NCBI GenBank assembly: GCA_946615525.1
Contig: CAMOHW010000016.1
Location: 1-10,703, forward strand
Origin: an uncultured Clostridia bacterium
Lineage (GTDB): Bacteria; Bacillota; Clostridia; Oscillospirales; CAG-272
Length of the DNA stretch: 10,703 bases
Direction of reading: 5' to 3'
The notes under the pieces were generated by a model that was not told the origin of the DNA, did no database searches, and saw only the letters and a list, made by a program, of their open reading frames with translations. Positions 1-6,800 of this stretch are shown piece by piece. Made by a program: the position numbers and the translations under genes. How positions within the stretch are numbered: position 1 is the stretch's first letter; each line of letters starts with the position of its first letter.

Positions 1-615
1 TTCTTTATCATCGGTGTTTTTCAGGCAGCCACGATTTTGATGATCTGCGCGATCGTATCGCTTGCCCTTGCGGTCGTCATGGTGATCATCGAGCGTAAAC
101 GCATGAAAAAAGTTGAAGGGGGAGAGGGGCTTGCCGAGTGGAAAAAACGCTCGGAAGAAGCCGAAAAGGAAGCGTTTGAGGCATTACAGGTTCCTCAAAA
201 TGCCATTTCTATGGATCTGTTGACCACCACCTACCTCATCAAAAACAGTGCTGCTCGGAACACTACCTATACGGCGTTCAACTTTTGCGCATGGATCGAA
301 AACAAGTGCTTGTGTCTTGCCGATGTGGAAAATGTGGTTGCCATTCCGCTGGATCAGATCAAAGGGATCTCTGAACTTCCGGCAAAAGTTGGTTTCTATT
401 TTTGGAACAAACCAGAGTCACCCCAATCCGAGGCATACAGGCAGTATCACATCCGCAGAACATTTTTTGGAGCGTATTCCGTCAAAGGAGTCCGCGCGGC
501 GCATATCCGCGGGGATTTTGGGGAATATGAACTCTTAATCCCACCCTATGAATTGGAACCCTTTTTGCAGCTGACCGGCAAAACGGTTGGCGCGGAAGAA
601 AAAAGCGCCGGTTGA
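1..615 (+). CDS. 5'-truncated membrane-anchored hypothetical protein
   Basis: The reading frame is open from the first base of the window, so the true start lies upstream; the first internal ATG is at position 37. The visible 204 residues begin with one strong hydrophobic segment (about residues 1-31, ending in IIERKR). A charged, helix-prone stretch rich in Glu and Lys follows (about 35-62), and then a soluble domain of about 135 residues. In the soluble part a pattern like CLCLADVENVVAIPLDQIKGI, followed by FWNKP and YELLIPPYELEPFLQL, resembles bacterial PH-like domains in membrane-anchored proteins of Firmicutes. That fold assignment is an inference from strand pattern only. It sits 26 nt upstream of a small membrane protein and in one direction with yitT, so it is probably cotranscribed with them. 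The function is unknown. Confidence 0.75.
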   Translation, partial: FFIIGVFQAATILMICAIVSLALAVVMVIIERKRMKKVEGGEGLAEWKKRSEEAEKEAFEALQVPQNAISMDLLTTTYLIKNSAARNTTYTAFNFCAWIENKCLCLADVENVVAIPLDQIKGISELPAKVGFYFWNKPESPQSEAYRQYHIRRTFFGAYSVKGVRAAHIRGDFGEYELLIPPYELEPFLQLTGKTVGAEEKSAG

Positions 616-641
616 AGCCCGTGCGGTCAAATGGAGGCATT

Positions 642-986
642 ATGAGAAAATCGGATATTGTAAGACTTGTTTTTATTGGTATTTTAACGATCGCCGCCAT
701 CATTTGTTGCGTCGCGGCACTTTCCATTCGGTTTGATCTGGAAGAAACCGGAGAGACTGTTGAGGGAGCCGAGGCGGTCGGCTTTGCGTTCGCGGCGGCC
801 TTCGGCTTTTTGATCGTCGTTTTGTTCGCTTTCGGCGGTATGATCGCCGCAGCCGTTTCTGTTTTGCTGTGCGCTTTCGGTCTTCGTTCACCGGTCGGCT
901 GGATGAAAATTACCTTTTTGGTGCTGATGATCGTTGATATTGCGCTCATTCTGACAACTGCCATTGGAACGTTTGCGGGGCTTTGA
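642..986 (+). CDS. Small multi-spanning membrane protein, unknown function
   Basis: This is a 114-residue protein. The ATG at 642 is chosen because GGAGG (633-637) lies 4 nt upstream; an in-frame TTG at 612 has no ribosome site. The protein has three to four hydrophobic segments: about residues 8-27 (LVFIGILTIAAIICCVAALS), 46-65, 67-82 and 90-112. A short acidic loop (DLEETGETVEGAE) lies after the first. It has no recognisable catalytic motif and I do not recognise a family. The stop codon overlaps the start of the downstream yitT-like gene (TGATG), which points to translational coupling and a shared membrane context. Confidence 0.75.
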   Translation: MRKSDIVRLVFIGILTIAAIICCVAALSIRFDLEETGETVEGAEAVGFAFAAAFGFLIVVLFAFGGMIAAAVSVLLCAFGLRSPVGWMKITFLVLMIVDIALILTTAIGTFAGL

Positions 987-1921
987 TGCCAAAGACGGCA
1001 AATGTGAGTTTCTATCGTCGATTCATGCGCGCTGTCCCGCTCCAGTATGGCGCAGTCATTCTCTTTGCCGTGATCTATGCGGCGGTGAATGAGATCTTCG
1101 TTTTCCCCAATCAATTTGCCCCTGCAGGGGTCATGGGGCTTGCCACACTGGTACAGGAACGGTTTCAGTTGAATGTGGGATATCTTTTTTTACTGGTCAA
1201 TCTACCGCTTTTGGCAATCGCGTTTTTTGTCATTCAGCAAAAATTCGCCATTCGGACGCTGCTTTTTGTCCTGTCCAGTTCTGCATCTTTTTTGATGTTG
1301 CGCGCATTCGGTATTGAAAAAATCGTTTTTCAAGCCACCGATACCGGCGGAAGATTGCTTGCCGCCATTGCCGCGGGATTTTTTAACGGATTGATCTATA
1401 TCGTTCTTGTCTGGAACAATGCCTGTACGGGAGGGACCGATATTGTTGCCGCGCTGATCAACCATAAACGCCCCGAGATCAATGTTGTTTGGTTGATTTT
1501 TGGATTGAACGCGGTTGTGGTTGTGCTTTCCTTTTTTGTTTACAAAAACTCCTATCAGCCGGTCCTGCTTTGCATTGCTTATATTTTTGTGTTTTCGCGC
1601 GTCAGTGATGCCGTTTTCAAAAACTCGCGCAGCGCCATTAAGTTTGAGGTGGTTACCACACATCCGGATGAGATCGCGCAGGAACTTTTTGCAACGATGC
1701 GGCACGGTTGCACCGCTATGCAGGTGCGCGGAGAATATACGCATACCGACCGCTTTATGCTGATCTGCGTCATCAATCGCCGTGAGATCGCCGATTTTGA
1801 GCGCATCATTTGCAAATATGAGGGCACCTTTGCCTATTTTTCGGGGGTCAGCCGCATTTTCGGCTCGTTCAACCGGTTTGGCAAAGGCCTTCAAAAAGTT
1901 GACGCAGGCAAAATGAAATAA
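986..1921 (+). CDS. YitT-family integral membrane protein (DUF161 + DUF2179)
   Basis: This 311-residue protein has the usual YitT layout. An N-terminal membrane domain with about five to six spanning segments covers residues 20-205, and a cytoplasmic C-terminal domain (DUF2179-like) covers about 218-295. Family features seen: an early segment with NEIFVFPNQFAPAGVMGLA (about 35-53), where YitT proteins carry a glycine-rich motif; FNGLIYIVLVWNNACTGGTD (133-152), with the hallmark TGGTD; and a C-terminal GCTAMQVRGEYT block followed by an MLICVINRRE block. The molecular function of YitT proteins is not established; transport has been proposed. The start at 986 overlaps the preceding stop by one base, with GGGG five bases upstream. 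An in-frame TTG at 983 is the alternative. The gene ends inside the hairpin terminator that follows. Confidence 0.9.
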   Translation: MPKTANVSFYRRFMRAVPLQYGAVILFAVIYAAVNEIFVFPNQFAPAGVMGLATLVQERFQLNVGYLFLLVNLPLLAIAFFVIQQKFAIRTLLFVLSSSASFLMLRAFGIEKIVFQATDTGGRLLAAIAAGFFNGLIYIVLVWNNACTGGTDIVAALINHKRPEINVVWLIFGLNAVVVVLSFFVYKNSYQPVLLCIAYIFVFSRVSDAVFKNSRSAIKFEVVTTHPDEIAQELFATMRHGCTAMQVRGEYTHTDRFMLICVINRREIADFERIICKYEGTFAYFSGVSRIFGSFNRFGKGLQKVDAGKMK

Positions 1922-1950
1922 AAAAAGAAGCGCCGGAGCGCTTCTTTTTT
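1921..1950. terminator. Bidirectional intrinsic terminator between convergent genes
   Basis: A perfect hairpin: AAAAAAGAAGCGC (1921-1933), loop CGGA, GCGCTTCTTTTTT (1938-1950). The A-tract on one side and T-tract on the other give a U-run in both directions. It serves the yitT-like gene (plus strand, stop at 1919-1921) and the lipoprotein gene (minus strand, stop at 1950-1952). Confidence 0.9.
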
Positions 1951-3188
1951 TATTCACTTGTTGCGCTTTCTTTGCAACGGATGATCACCGTGTCAGCAAT
2001 GCCGCTCATTTCTTTTTGAACGGCATCCCATTCTTCGGCCGTTCCGGCAAAGACGATCTCTTTCAAATAGATACAATCCCAAAAAGCATAATTTCCTATG
2101 CGGGTAATGCCGGAAGGCAGATAGATCGTTTGACAGGTCCCGTTTCCCAACAGCGCGTTTTCGGCAATTTCCACTACCTGTTCACCTTCAAAGACCTCCG
2201 GAACAACAATTGTGGCGTCGATACAAGCTCCCGGATTCAAAAACATACAGGTCCCGTTGCCGTTGGATTGAAACTGCAAATGACTGGAGGGCTTCCACGC
2301 GCCGCACTTTACACATTCAATGCCGCCGTTATAGTCATGCGACTCGCGGGGAATTGATATCTCGGGGATCGATACGTGCTCTGCGTTAAATTTTTGATGG
2401 CATTTTAAACATTCAAAGTATCCAACCGTTCCATCCGCGTTGCAAGTCGCCGGAACTGCTTGGTGCCATTCACTCAAGGTGTGCGCTTTGGGCGTAACCG
2501 TTTGCGCAATGATCGTCACGCCGCAAACCGGGCAATGTTTGCCCTCGGTCAGCCCGGTTGTGGTGCAGGTCGCCGGGATCGCCGGGTCAATTTCTTCTTC
2601 GTGGGGAATTACGGGTATGGTAAGGTCGGTGATTTCATTGCTGTTTGCATCATAGTCTTTTTGGCAATCGGAACAATGTTGATGCCCTTTTACACCGGGC
2701 TTTTCACAGGTCGCCGGAACTTCCGGGACCCATTCTTCAAATTCGTGGATATGTGTTTCGGTTTGTTCGGGTTCTTTAGGATCTTCCGATTGCTCTGTCG
2801 GTTCTGCTTGCTCGGGTTGTTCTGATGGTTCAGGTTGTTCTGTTTGTTCAGGCTGTTCTGCCTGTTCAGGTTGTTCTGATGGTTCAGGTTGTTCTGATGG
2901 TTCAGGTTGTTCTGATGGTTCAGGTTGTTCTGACGGTTCAGGTTGTTCTGCTTGCTCGGATTGTTCTGACGGTTCAGGTTCTTTTGATGGTTCGGGCTGT
3001 TCCGGTGTATCGGGTTGTTCTGTTTCTTCTTGCGGGTCTGTTGGAACAGGAGCAGAATCATTCTCCGAATTGGGATCGTGATGTATAATGATTATCTCGG
3101 CGTCGCTTGAATTGTTGATGCTTGTGCGTGTTGCGCAGGCGCAAAGCAATCCGACGGTGGCGAGAAAGATCAAAAGAAACTTTTTCAT
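1950..3188 (-). CDS. Lipoprotein with (PEPSEQ)n linker, cysteine modules and BspA-type leucine-rich repeat
   Basis: This is a 412-residue predicted lipoprotein. The signal peptide is MKKFLLIFLATVGLLCAC, with a lipobox LCAC and Cys18 as the acylated residue. Residues 56-146 are a low-complexity Pro/Glu/Gln/Ser linker built on PEPSEQ. Three modules follow, each with Cys-x10-Cys-x2-Cys spacing (C161/C172/C175, C208/C219/C222, C249/C260/C263) and introduced by PATC. A fourth CxxC is at 292-295. The C-terminus (about 338-392) has a BspA-like LRR signature (ITRIGNYAFWDCIYLKEIVF) and an FAGTAEEWDAV tail common in surface proteins of gut Firmicutes. The start at 3188 is chosen because it overlaps the upstream stop as ATGA and opens directly with the signal peptide; a TTG seven codons earlier is possible. 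It probably acts outside the membrane, in adhesion or surface display (inference). The ligand is unknown. Confidence 0.85.
   Translation of the reverse strand: MKKFLLIFLATVGLLCACATRTSINNSSDAEIIIIHHDPNSENDSAPVPTDPQEETEQPDTPEQPEPSKEPEPSEQSEQAEQPEPSEQPEPSEQPEPSEQPEPSEQPEQAEQPEQTEQPEPSEQPEQAEPTEQSEDPKEPEQTETHIHEFEEWVPEVPATCEKPGVKGHQHCSDCQKDYDANSNEITDLTIPVIPHEEEIDPAIPATCTTTGLTEGKHCPVCGVTIIAQTVTPKAHTLSEWHQAVPATCNADGTVGYFECLKCHQKFNAEHVSIPEISIPRESHDYNGGIECVKCGAWKPSSHLQFQSNGNGTCMFLNPGACIDATIVVPEVFEGEQVVEIAENALLGNGTCQTIYLPSGITRIGNYAFWDCIYLKEIVFAGTAEEWDAVQKEMSGIADTVIIRCKESATSE
2751..3023 (-). repeat. Coding tandem repeat, 18-bp units encoding PEPSEQ
   Basis: This low-complexity array lies inside the lipoprotein gene. 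Its core is four consecutive 18-bp units at 2869-2886, 2887-2904, 2905-2922 and 2923-2940 (plus-strand unit GGTTGTTCTGATGGTTCA). The first three are identical and the fourth differs by one silent base. Degenerate units (EQAEQP, EQTEQP, KEPEPS) extend on both sides. The near-identity at DNA level suggests recent slippage or recombination, so the copy number may vary between strains. Confidence 0.9.
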
Positions 3189-4012
3189 TTTGTTGCAAAC
3201 AGTTGACAATCGAGTTCATCCAGCGAGGGGAAAACAAAATCGGGAGTTTGATTTGCAGGGGCAGAAGCAAGATCGGCGGGTTGTGTTTCACCGGAAAGGA
3301 CCAGGATCGAGGTTACCCCGTTCTGCTTTCCAATAGCAATGTCGGTATAAAGCCGATCGCCCAAGAAGCACATATCCTCTTTTGCAAATCCGGTCACTTC
3401 GCAAATCATATCTACTGTTTGTGCATAGGGCTTTCCAAAATAGGTTGGCGTTACACCGGTAGAGGCGGTTACAAATGCCGAAATGGCGCCGCTATCCGGA
3501 ATAAAGCCGTCCTCGGTCGGGCAGTTAAAGTCCGGGTGTGTGGAAAGGTAACGCGCGCCGCCGCGAATGTAGCGGCAGGCATGGTTCAGTTTTTCGTAGG
3601 TCAGGGAGGTGTCAAAACTGGTTACCACCAGGTCGGCGCGATCTTCCTTCCCCGAAAGAAGAGAAATGCCGCTTTCCAGAAATTGCTCTTCCAGTTCCCG
3701 TGTTCCAACAAGGTAAACCGATCGGCCGGGCAGATGACGCTTGATGTATTCAATGGTCACATCACCCGAAGTTAAGATCTCGTCCTTTGTCGGAGCAAAA
3801 CCCAGCCGCGTCAGTTTTTCCAAATAGACTTTTGGCGAATGGGAGGCATTGTTTGTAAAAAAGAGGATCGCTTTGCCGCTTGCCCGCAAATGTTCGATCA
3901 GGCGAATGGCAAACGAAAACGGGCGGTTGCCGAGATAGATGGTGCCGTCCATATCAAAGACAAACAACTTTTTGCTTTTCAAAAACGAAGCGGGGGGATT
4001 TTTTACATTCAT
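3185..4012 (-). CDS. HAD-superfamily subclass IIA phosphatase (NagD/AraL-like)
   Basis: This 275-residue protein carries all four HAD motifs: FDMDGT with nucleophile D20 and acid D22, FTNN (T53), lysine in FGKP (K194), and GDRLYTD (D219, D224) for magnesium. The length and order match HAD-IIA hydrolases, which have their cap domain (here about residues 80-185) between motifs II and III. Members dephosphorylate small sugar or nucleotide phosphates; the exact substrate cannot be read from sequence. GGGAG (4023-4027 on the plus strand) lies 10 nt before the ATG. It is the first gene of a two-gene minus-strand operon and its stop overlaps the lipoprotein start (ATGA). Confidence 0.92.
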   Translation of the reverse strand: MNVKNPPASFLKSKKLFVFDMDGTIYLGNRPFSFAIRLIEHLRASGKAILFFTNNASHSPKVYLEKLTRLGFAPTKDEILTSGDVTIEYIKRHLPGRSVYLVGTRELEEQFLESGISLLSGKEDRADLVVTSFDTSLTYEKLNHACRYIRGGARYLSTHPDFNCPTEDGFIPDSGAISAFVTASTGVTPTYFGKPYAQTVDMICEVTGFAKEDMCFLGDRLYTDIAIGKQNGVTSILVLSGETQPADLASAPANQTPDFVFPSLDELDCQLFATK

Positions 4013-4047
4013 TTTGCATACGCTCCCAAGAGTCTTTTTTCAGTATA

Positions 4048-4075
4048 ATCATATCATTTTTTGTCGGTTTGTCAA
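4048..4075 (-). promoter_or_regulatory. Promoter for the HAD-lipoprotein operon
   Basis: Read on the minus strand, -35 TTGACA (4070-4075), a 16-nt spacer and -10 TATGAT (4048-4053), with TG one base before the -10 (extended -10). The predicted start of transcription is near 4041, about 30 nt upstream of the HAD start codon. Confidence 0.8.
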
Positions 4076-4114
4076 TAAGAAATGTCGAAAATGCGGGCAA
4101 AACAAGGGAAAAGT

Positions 4115-4138
4115 TAGACATTTTTTGAAAAATGTCTA
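4115..4138. promoter_or_regulatory. 24-bp palindrome, candidate operator between divergent promoters
   Basis: Arms TAGACATTTTT (4115-4125) and AAAAATGTCTA (4128-4138) are perfect reverse complements around a central TG. The right arm ends exactly one base before the -35 of the plus-strand promoter. It also lies 39 bp beyond the -35 of the minus-strand promoter. It lacks the GC stem and T-run of a terminator, so a dimeric-repressor site is the likeliest reading. The regulator is unknown. Confidence 0.5.
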
Positions 4139-4167
4139 TTGTTTTCAATTTTGAAATATGATAAAAT
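4139..4167 (+). promoter_or_regulatory. Promoter for the dgk-plsC-PHP operon
   Basis: -35-like TTGTTT (4139-4144), a 17-nt spacer and -10 TAAAAT (4162-4167) with TG one base upstream (extended -10). An overlapping TATGAT at 4157-4162 gives a poorer spacing. The -35 abuts the palindrome at 4115-4138. Confidence 0.6.
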
Positions 4168-4225
4168 AAAATGAAATTTTATTGATTTCACCATACTATT
4201 AAAAGAAAAAGGAGCGCGAACCATT

Positions 4226-5074
4226 ATGTATCATGTGCTTTACAATCCTCTTTCCGGCAACAAACAGGGTGCCGACAGCATTGAAAAAGTCAAGCCGTTT
4301 ATTCAGGGCGAGATTAAAACGATTGATGTTCGGGAAGTAGCAGACTTTGCTACCTTTTTTGCAACTTTGGCAAAAGAGGACGCCGTTGTTCTTTGCGGCG
4401 GCGACGGAACACTGAATCATTTTGTTAATGATATTGCCGATGTGGAGATCAAGAATGACGTTTACTTCTTTGCCACCGGAACCGGGAACGATTTTAAGGC
4501 AGATGTTGCTCCTGATGCCGAAGGGCTTATCAAAATCAACGATTACATCCAAAACCTTCCCGTAGTAGAAGTGAATGGAATGCGTCGCCGCTTCATCAAC
4601 GGTATCGGCTACGGGATCGACGGCTATTGCTGCGAGAAGGGTGATGAACTTGCCAAACTGTCGGATAAGCCGGTCAACTATGCGGGCATTGCCGTCAAAG
4701 GCCTTTTGTTCTATTACAAGCCCGCGAATGCGACGGTAACGGTGGATGGGAAAACGCAGGAGTTCAAGAAGGTTTGGCTGGCTCCTTCCATGAACGGCCG
4801 TTACTACGGCGGCGGTATGAAGGTCACGCCGGATCAGGATCGCCTTGCAACGCCCAAAACGCTTTCGCTGGTCGTTTGGCACGGCACCGGAAAAATCACC
4901 ACTCTGCTTCGCTTCAAATCCATTTTTGCGGGTGAGCACATCAAGTTCAAAAAGATGATTTATGTTGCTATGGGCAAGAATATCACAGTCAAATTCGATC
5001 GTCCTACCGCCCTGCAAATCGACGGTGAAACCGTTAGCGGTGTTACCGAATACACGGTTCACGCAAACGCATAA
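4226..5074 (+). CDS. Diacylglycerol/lipid kinase of the DgkB/YegS family
   Basis: This 282-residue protein contains the conserved lipid-kinase catalytic-domain motifs. They are NPLSG at the start (7-11), GGDGTLN (58-64) for nucleotide binding, GTGNDF (85-90), GIGYGIDG (126-133), YGGGMKVTP (194-202) and QIDGE (264-268). The family phosphorylates diacylglycerol or related lipids with ATP at the cytoplasmic face. In Firmicutes DgkB returns diacylglycerol, released by lipoteichoic acid or glycolipid synthesis, to phosphatidic acid. The specific lipid is inferred. GGAG (4211-4214) lies 11 nt before the ATG. The neighbouring acyltransferase, 15 nt downstream, supports a phospholipid role because both enzymes make phosphatidic acid. 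Confidence 0.9.
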   Translation: MYHVLYNPLSGNKQGADSIEKVKPFIQGEIKTIDVREVADFATFFATLAKEDAVVLCGGDGTLNHFVNDIADVEIKNDVYFFATGTGNDFKADVAPDAEGLIKINDYIQNLPVVEVNGMRRRFINGIGYGIDGYCCEKGDELAKLSDKPVNYAGIAVKGLLFYYKPANATVTVDGKTQEFKKVWLAPSMNGRYYGGGMKVTPDQDRLATPKTLSLVVWHGTGKITTLLRFKSIFAGEHIKFKKMIYVAMGKNITVKFDRPTALQIDGETVSGVTEYTVHANA

Positions 5075-5089
5075 AAGAAGGGCTTTATT

Positions 5090-5887
5090 ATGGTTTTAAC
5101 CATCCTGTTTTTCCTCTCATCGGTCGGCTATTCGCTTGCCGTTGTGTTTGGCGCGCAGGTCAGTCCCTGGTGGCTGTTTGCCTTGATCCCGGGATTTTTC
5201 ATCGGCTGCGTTCTGGTTTATATGCTCGCAATCCTCATCATCTCTCTGCTTCTTTCCAAAAAGGAGCCGAAAAAGTCCGGTGCTTTTTGCCGGGTGAGTA
5301 TTCGCCTGTTTTTAGACCTGTTGCTTTGCGCACTGCATGTCAAATGCCACATCGAGGGCGAAGAGATCCTGCCCGAAGAACCGTTTGTATTGGTTTCCAA
5401 CCACCGTTCGGTGTTTGATCCGATGGTGGTGCTTGCCAAGACCAAGCGGAAGAAAATGCTTTTTATCTCCAAGCAAAGCAATTTCAAGATTCCCATTGTC
5501 GGGCCGTTTATTCGCCGTGCCGGATTTTTTTCCATCGATCGCGAAAACGGGATTCGCGCTTTGCGGACGCTGAAATGCGCTTCGGACCGTATGCTGAATG
5601 AGAACGCCGACATCGGTATTTATCCCGAAGGAACGCGCACCAAGGACGGAAATTTGCAGGAGTTCAAATCCGGCGCATTTTATCTTGCAAAAAAAGCAAA
5701 CGCGCCCATTGTGGTTATGCTGGTGCGCAACACCGAAAAGGTTGGGAAAGCATTCCCCATCAAGCCGACCCATGTTTACTTGCAATATCTTGCTGTGATC
5801 GATCGACAGACCGTTGCGGAAAAATCCATGGAGGAACTTGCGCTAATGACGCATGATCTTGTGGAAACCGCATGGAATCAACAATAA
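5090..5887 (+). CDS. plsC: 1-acyl-sn-glycerol-3-phosphate acyltransferase (PlsC family)
   Basis: This 265-residue protein has two N-terminal hydrophobic segments (about 2-22 and 28-56) followed by the acyltransferase domain. The domain has the HX4D catalytic motif in NHRSVFD (H105, D110), FISK (125-128), GFFSIDR (145-151) and PEGTR (179-183), then FKSGAF (192-197). This is the standard order of motifs I to IV in PlsC enzymes, which acylate lysophosphatidic acid to phosphatidic acid at the membrane. AGAAGGG (5076-5082) lies 7 nt before the ATG. It is in the same operon as the lipid kinase upstream, and the PHP gene follows within 26 nt. Confidence 0.9.
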   Translation: MVLTILFFLSSVGYSLAVVFGAQVSPWWLFALIPGFFIGCVLVYMLAILIISLLLSKKEPKKSGAFCRVSIRLFLDLLLCALHVKCHIEGEEILPEEPFVLVSNHRSVFDPMVVLAKTKRKKMLFISKQSNFKIPIVGPFIRRAGFFSIDRENGIRALRTLKCASDRMLNENADIGIYPEGTRTKDGNLQEFKSGAFYLAKKANAPIVVMLVRNTEKVGKAFPIKPTHVYLQYLAVIDRQTVAEKSMEELALMTHDLVETAWNQQ

Positions 5888-5913
5888 AACAAATCAAAAA
5901 AGAGGTTCTCGGT

Positions 5914-6714
5914 ATGAATGTTCCGAAAGTTGATTTGCGGGATCATTTTTTCATGTTTGGCGAATGTGATTCGCCGGAGAAAATGATCCGGTCGGCAATT
6001 GAAGCCGGCGCGCAGACCATCGGATTTTCCTATCCCGCCAGAACCTCTTTCTCTTTGCAAAATGGCAACAACGAGGAGCGCATTTCCGGTTTTCGTTCCG
6101 AAATTGCAGACCTTTCCCGAAAATATCGTGGGCAAATTGCCGTATTGCTTGGGGAAGAGCGCGATTTTTATGCCGATCCCGTCTTTTTGCCTTGCGATTA
6201 TATTGTCGGTTCGGTACATTTTGTAGTTGCCGACGACGGCGCCGTTTGCCCGTTGTCTTGTTCCGCAGAACGGATCATTGAAGATGTCCGGCAGCATTTT
6301 TCGGGGAATGTGAACCTATTGATCCGCCGTTATTTTGAAACGGTCGCTTTGCTCGTGGACCGAACGCACTGCAACTATGTGGCGGATTTCGATTTTTTGC
6401 AAAAATACAATCAGGAAAACCGACTGTTTGATCCTGCTGCGCCTGTTTACCGGTCGGCCGTTTTGGACGCCATGGAGGCACTTGTCCGCGAGGATGTTGC
6501 GTTTGGCATTGGCATTTGGAAAGATGAAGAAAACACCCGCGAGCGCTTTTCTCCTTCGCCGGATATTGTTCGCTGGCTCGCGGCGCACGGGGCAAGATTT
6601 TACCTGGTTCCGGGCGCTTCTCAAAAGGAGGAGATCGCCCGGTGTTCCCGTTTTGCAAAGTCTTGCGGAGTCGGGGGATTTTCCTGCTTTTTGCAAGGCA
6701 CATGGAAAACCTGA
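5914..6714 (+). CDS. PHP-domain protein related to histidinol phosphatase HisJ, metal site largely lost
   Basis: This 266-residue protein has the size and layout of HisJ-type PHP phosphatases. Blocks such as CDYIVGSVHFV (94-104), RYFETVALLVDRT (139-151), ADFDFLQKYN (157-166) and SPSPDIVRWLAAHGARFYL (213-231) align with family blocks. Most metal ligands are replaced. DxHTH is DLRDH (first His is R9). The TDH/TEH block is SYP (39-41). The His before FD is D158. The SDAH block is PGAS (233-236). H11, a Glu at 81/82 and H102 remain. Established PHP chemistry needs a tri-metal site, so catalysis is doubtful. The start at 5914 is preferred because AGAGG (5901-5905) lies 8 nt upstream; the in-frame ATG at 5872 would overlap plsC by 16 bases. 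There is no frameshift, so it looks maintained as a pseudoenzyme. Confidence 0.75.
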   Translation: MNVPKVDLRDHFFMFGECDSPEKMIRSAIEAGAQTIGFSYPARTSFSLQNGNNEERISGFRSEIADLSRKYRGQIAVLLGEERDFYADPVFLPCDYIVGSVHFVVADDGAVCPLSCSAERIIEDVRQHFSGNVNLLIRRYFETVALLVDRTHCNYVADFDFLQKYNQENRLFDPAAPVYRSAVLDAMEALVREDVAFGIGIWKDEENTRERFSPSPDIVRWLAAHGARFYLVPGASQKEEIARCSRFAKSCGVGGFSCFLQGTWKT

Positions 6715-6720
6715 TAAACC

Positions 6721-6749
6721 TTGACAAGAAACAAAAAATATGATATGAT
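6721..6749 (+). promoter_or_regulatory. Near-consensus promoter for capF
   Basis: -35 TTGACA (6721-6726), a 17-nt spacer and -10 TATGAT (6744-6749), with TG one base before the -10. It begins six bases after the PHP stop codon with no terminator in between, so capF may have its own promoter plus read-through from the lipid operon. The predicted transcription start is near 6756, leaving a leader of about 45 nt. Confidence 0.85.
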
Positions 6750-6800
6750 GAAATCGGATCAACAGATTCCGAAAGCAACGAACGATACGGGGTGGAGTTT

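Noticed and set aside
2869..2940. CRISPR-like array
   Set aside because: The repeats are direct 18-bp units with no spacers, in frame inside a coding sequence.
2690..3088. Repetitive open frames on both strands over the PEPSEQ region
   Set aside because: Tandem 18-bp units keep every frame open. Only the lipoprotein frame has a signal peptide and flanking domains.
4199..5062. Open minus-strand frame (287 codons) opposite the lipid kinase
   Set aside because: The plus frame has all DAG-kinase motifs; the antisense frame has none and begins within the coding sequence.
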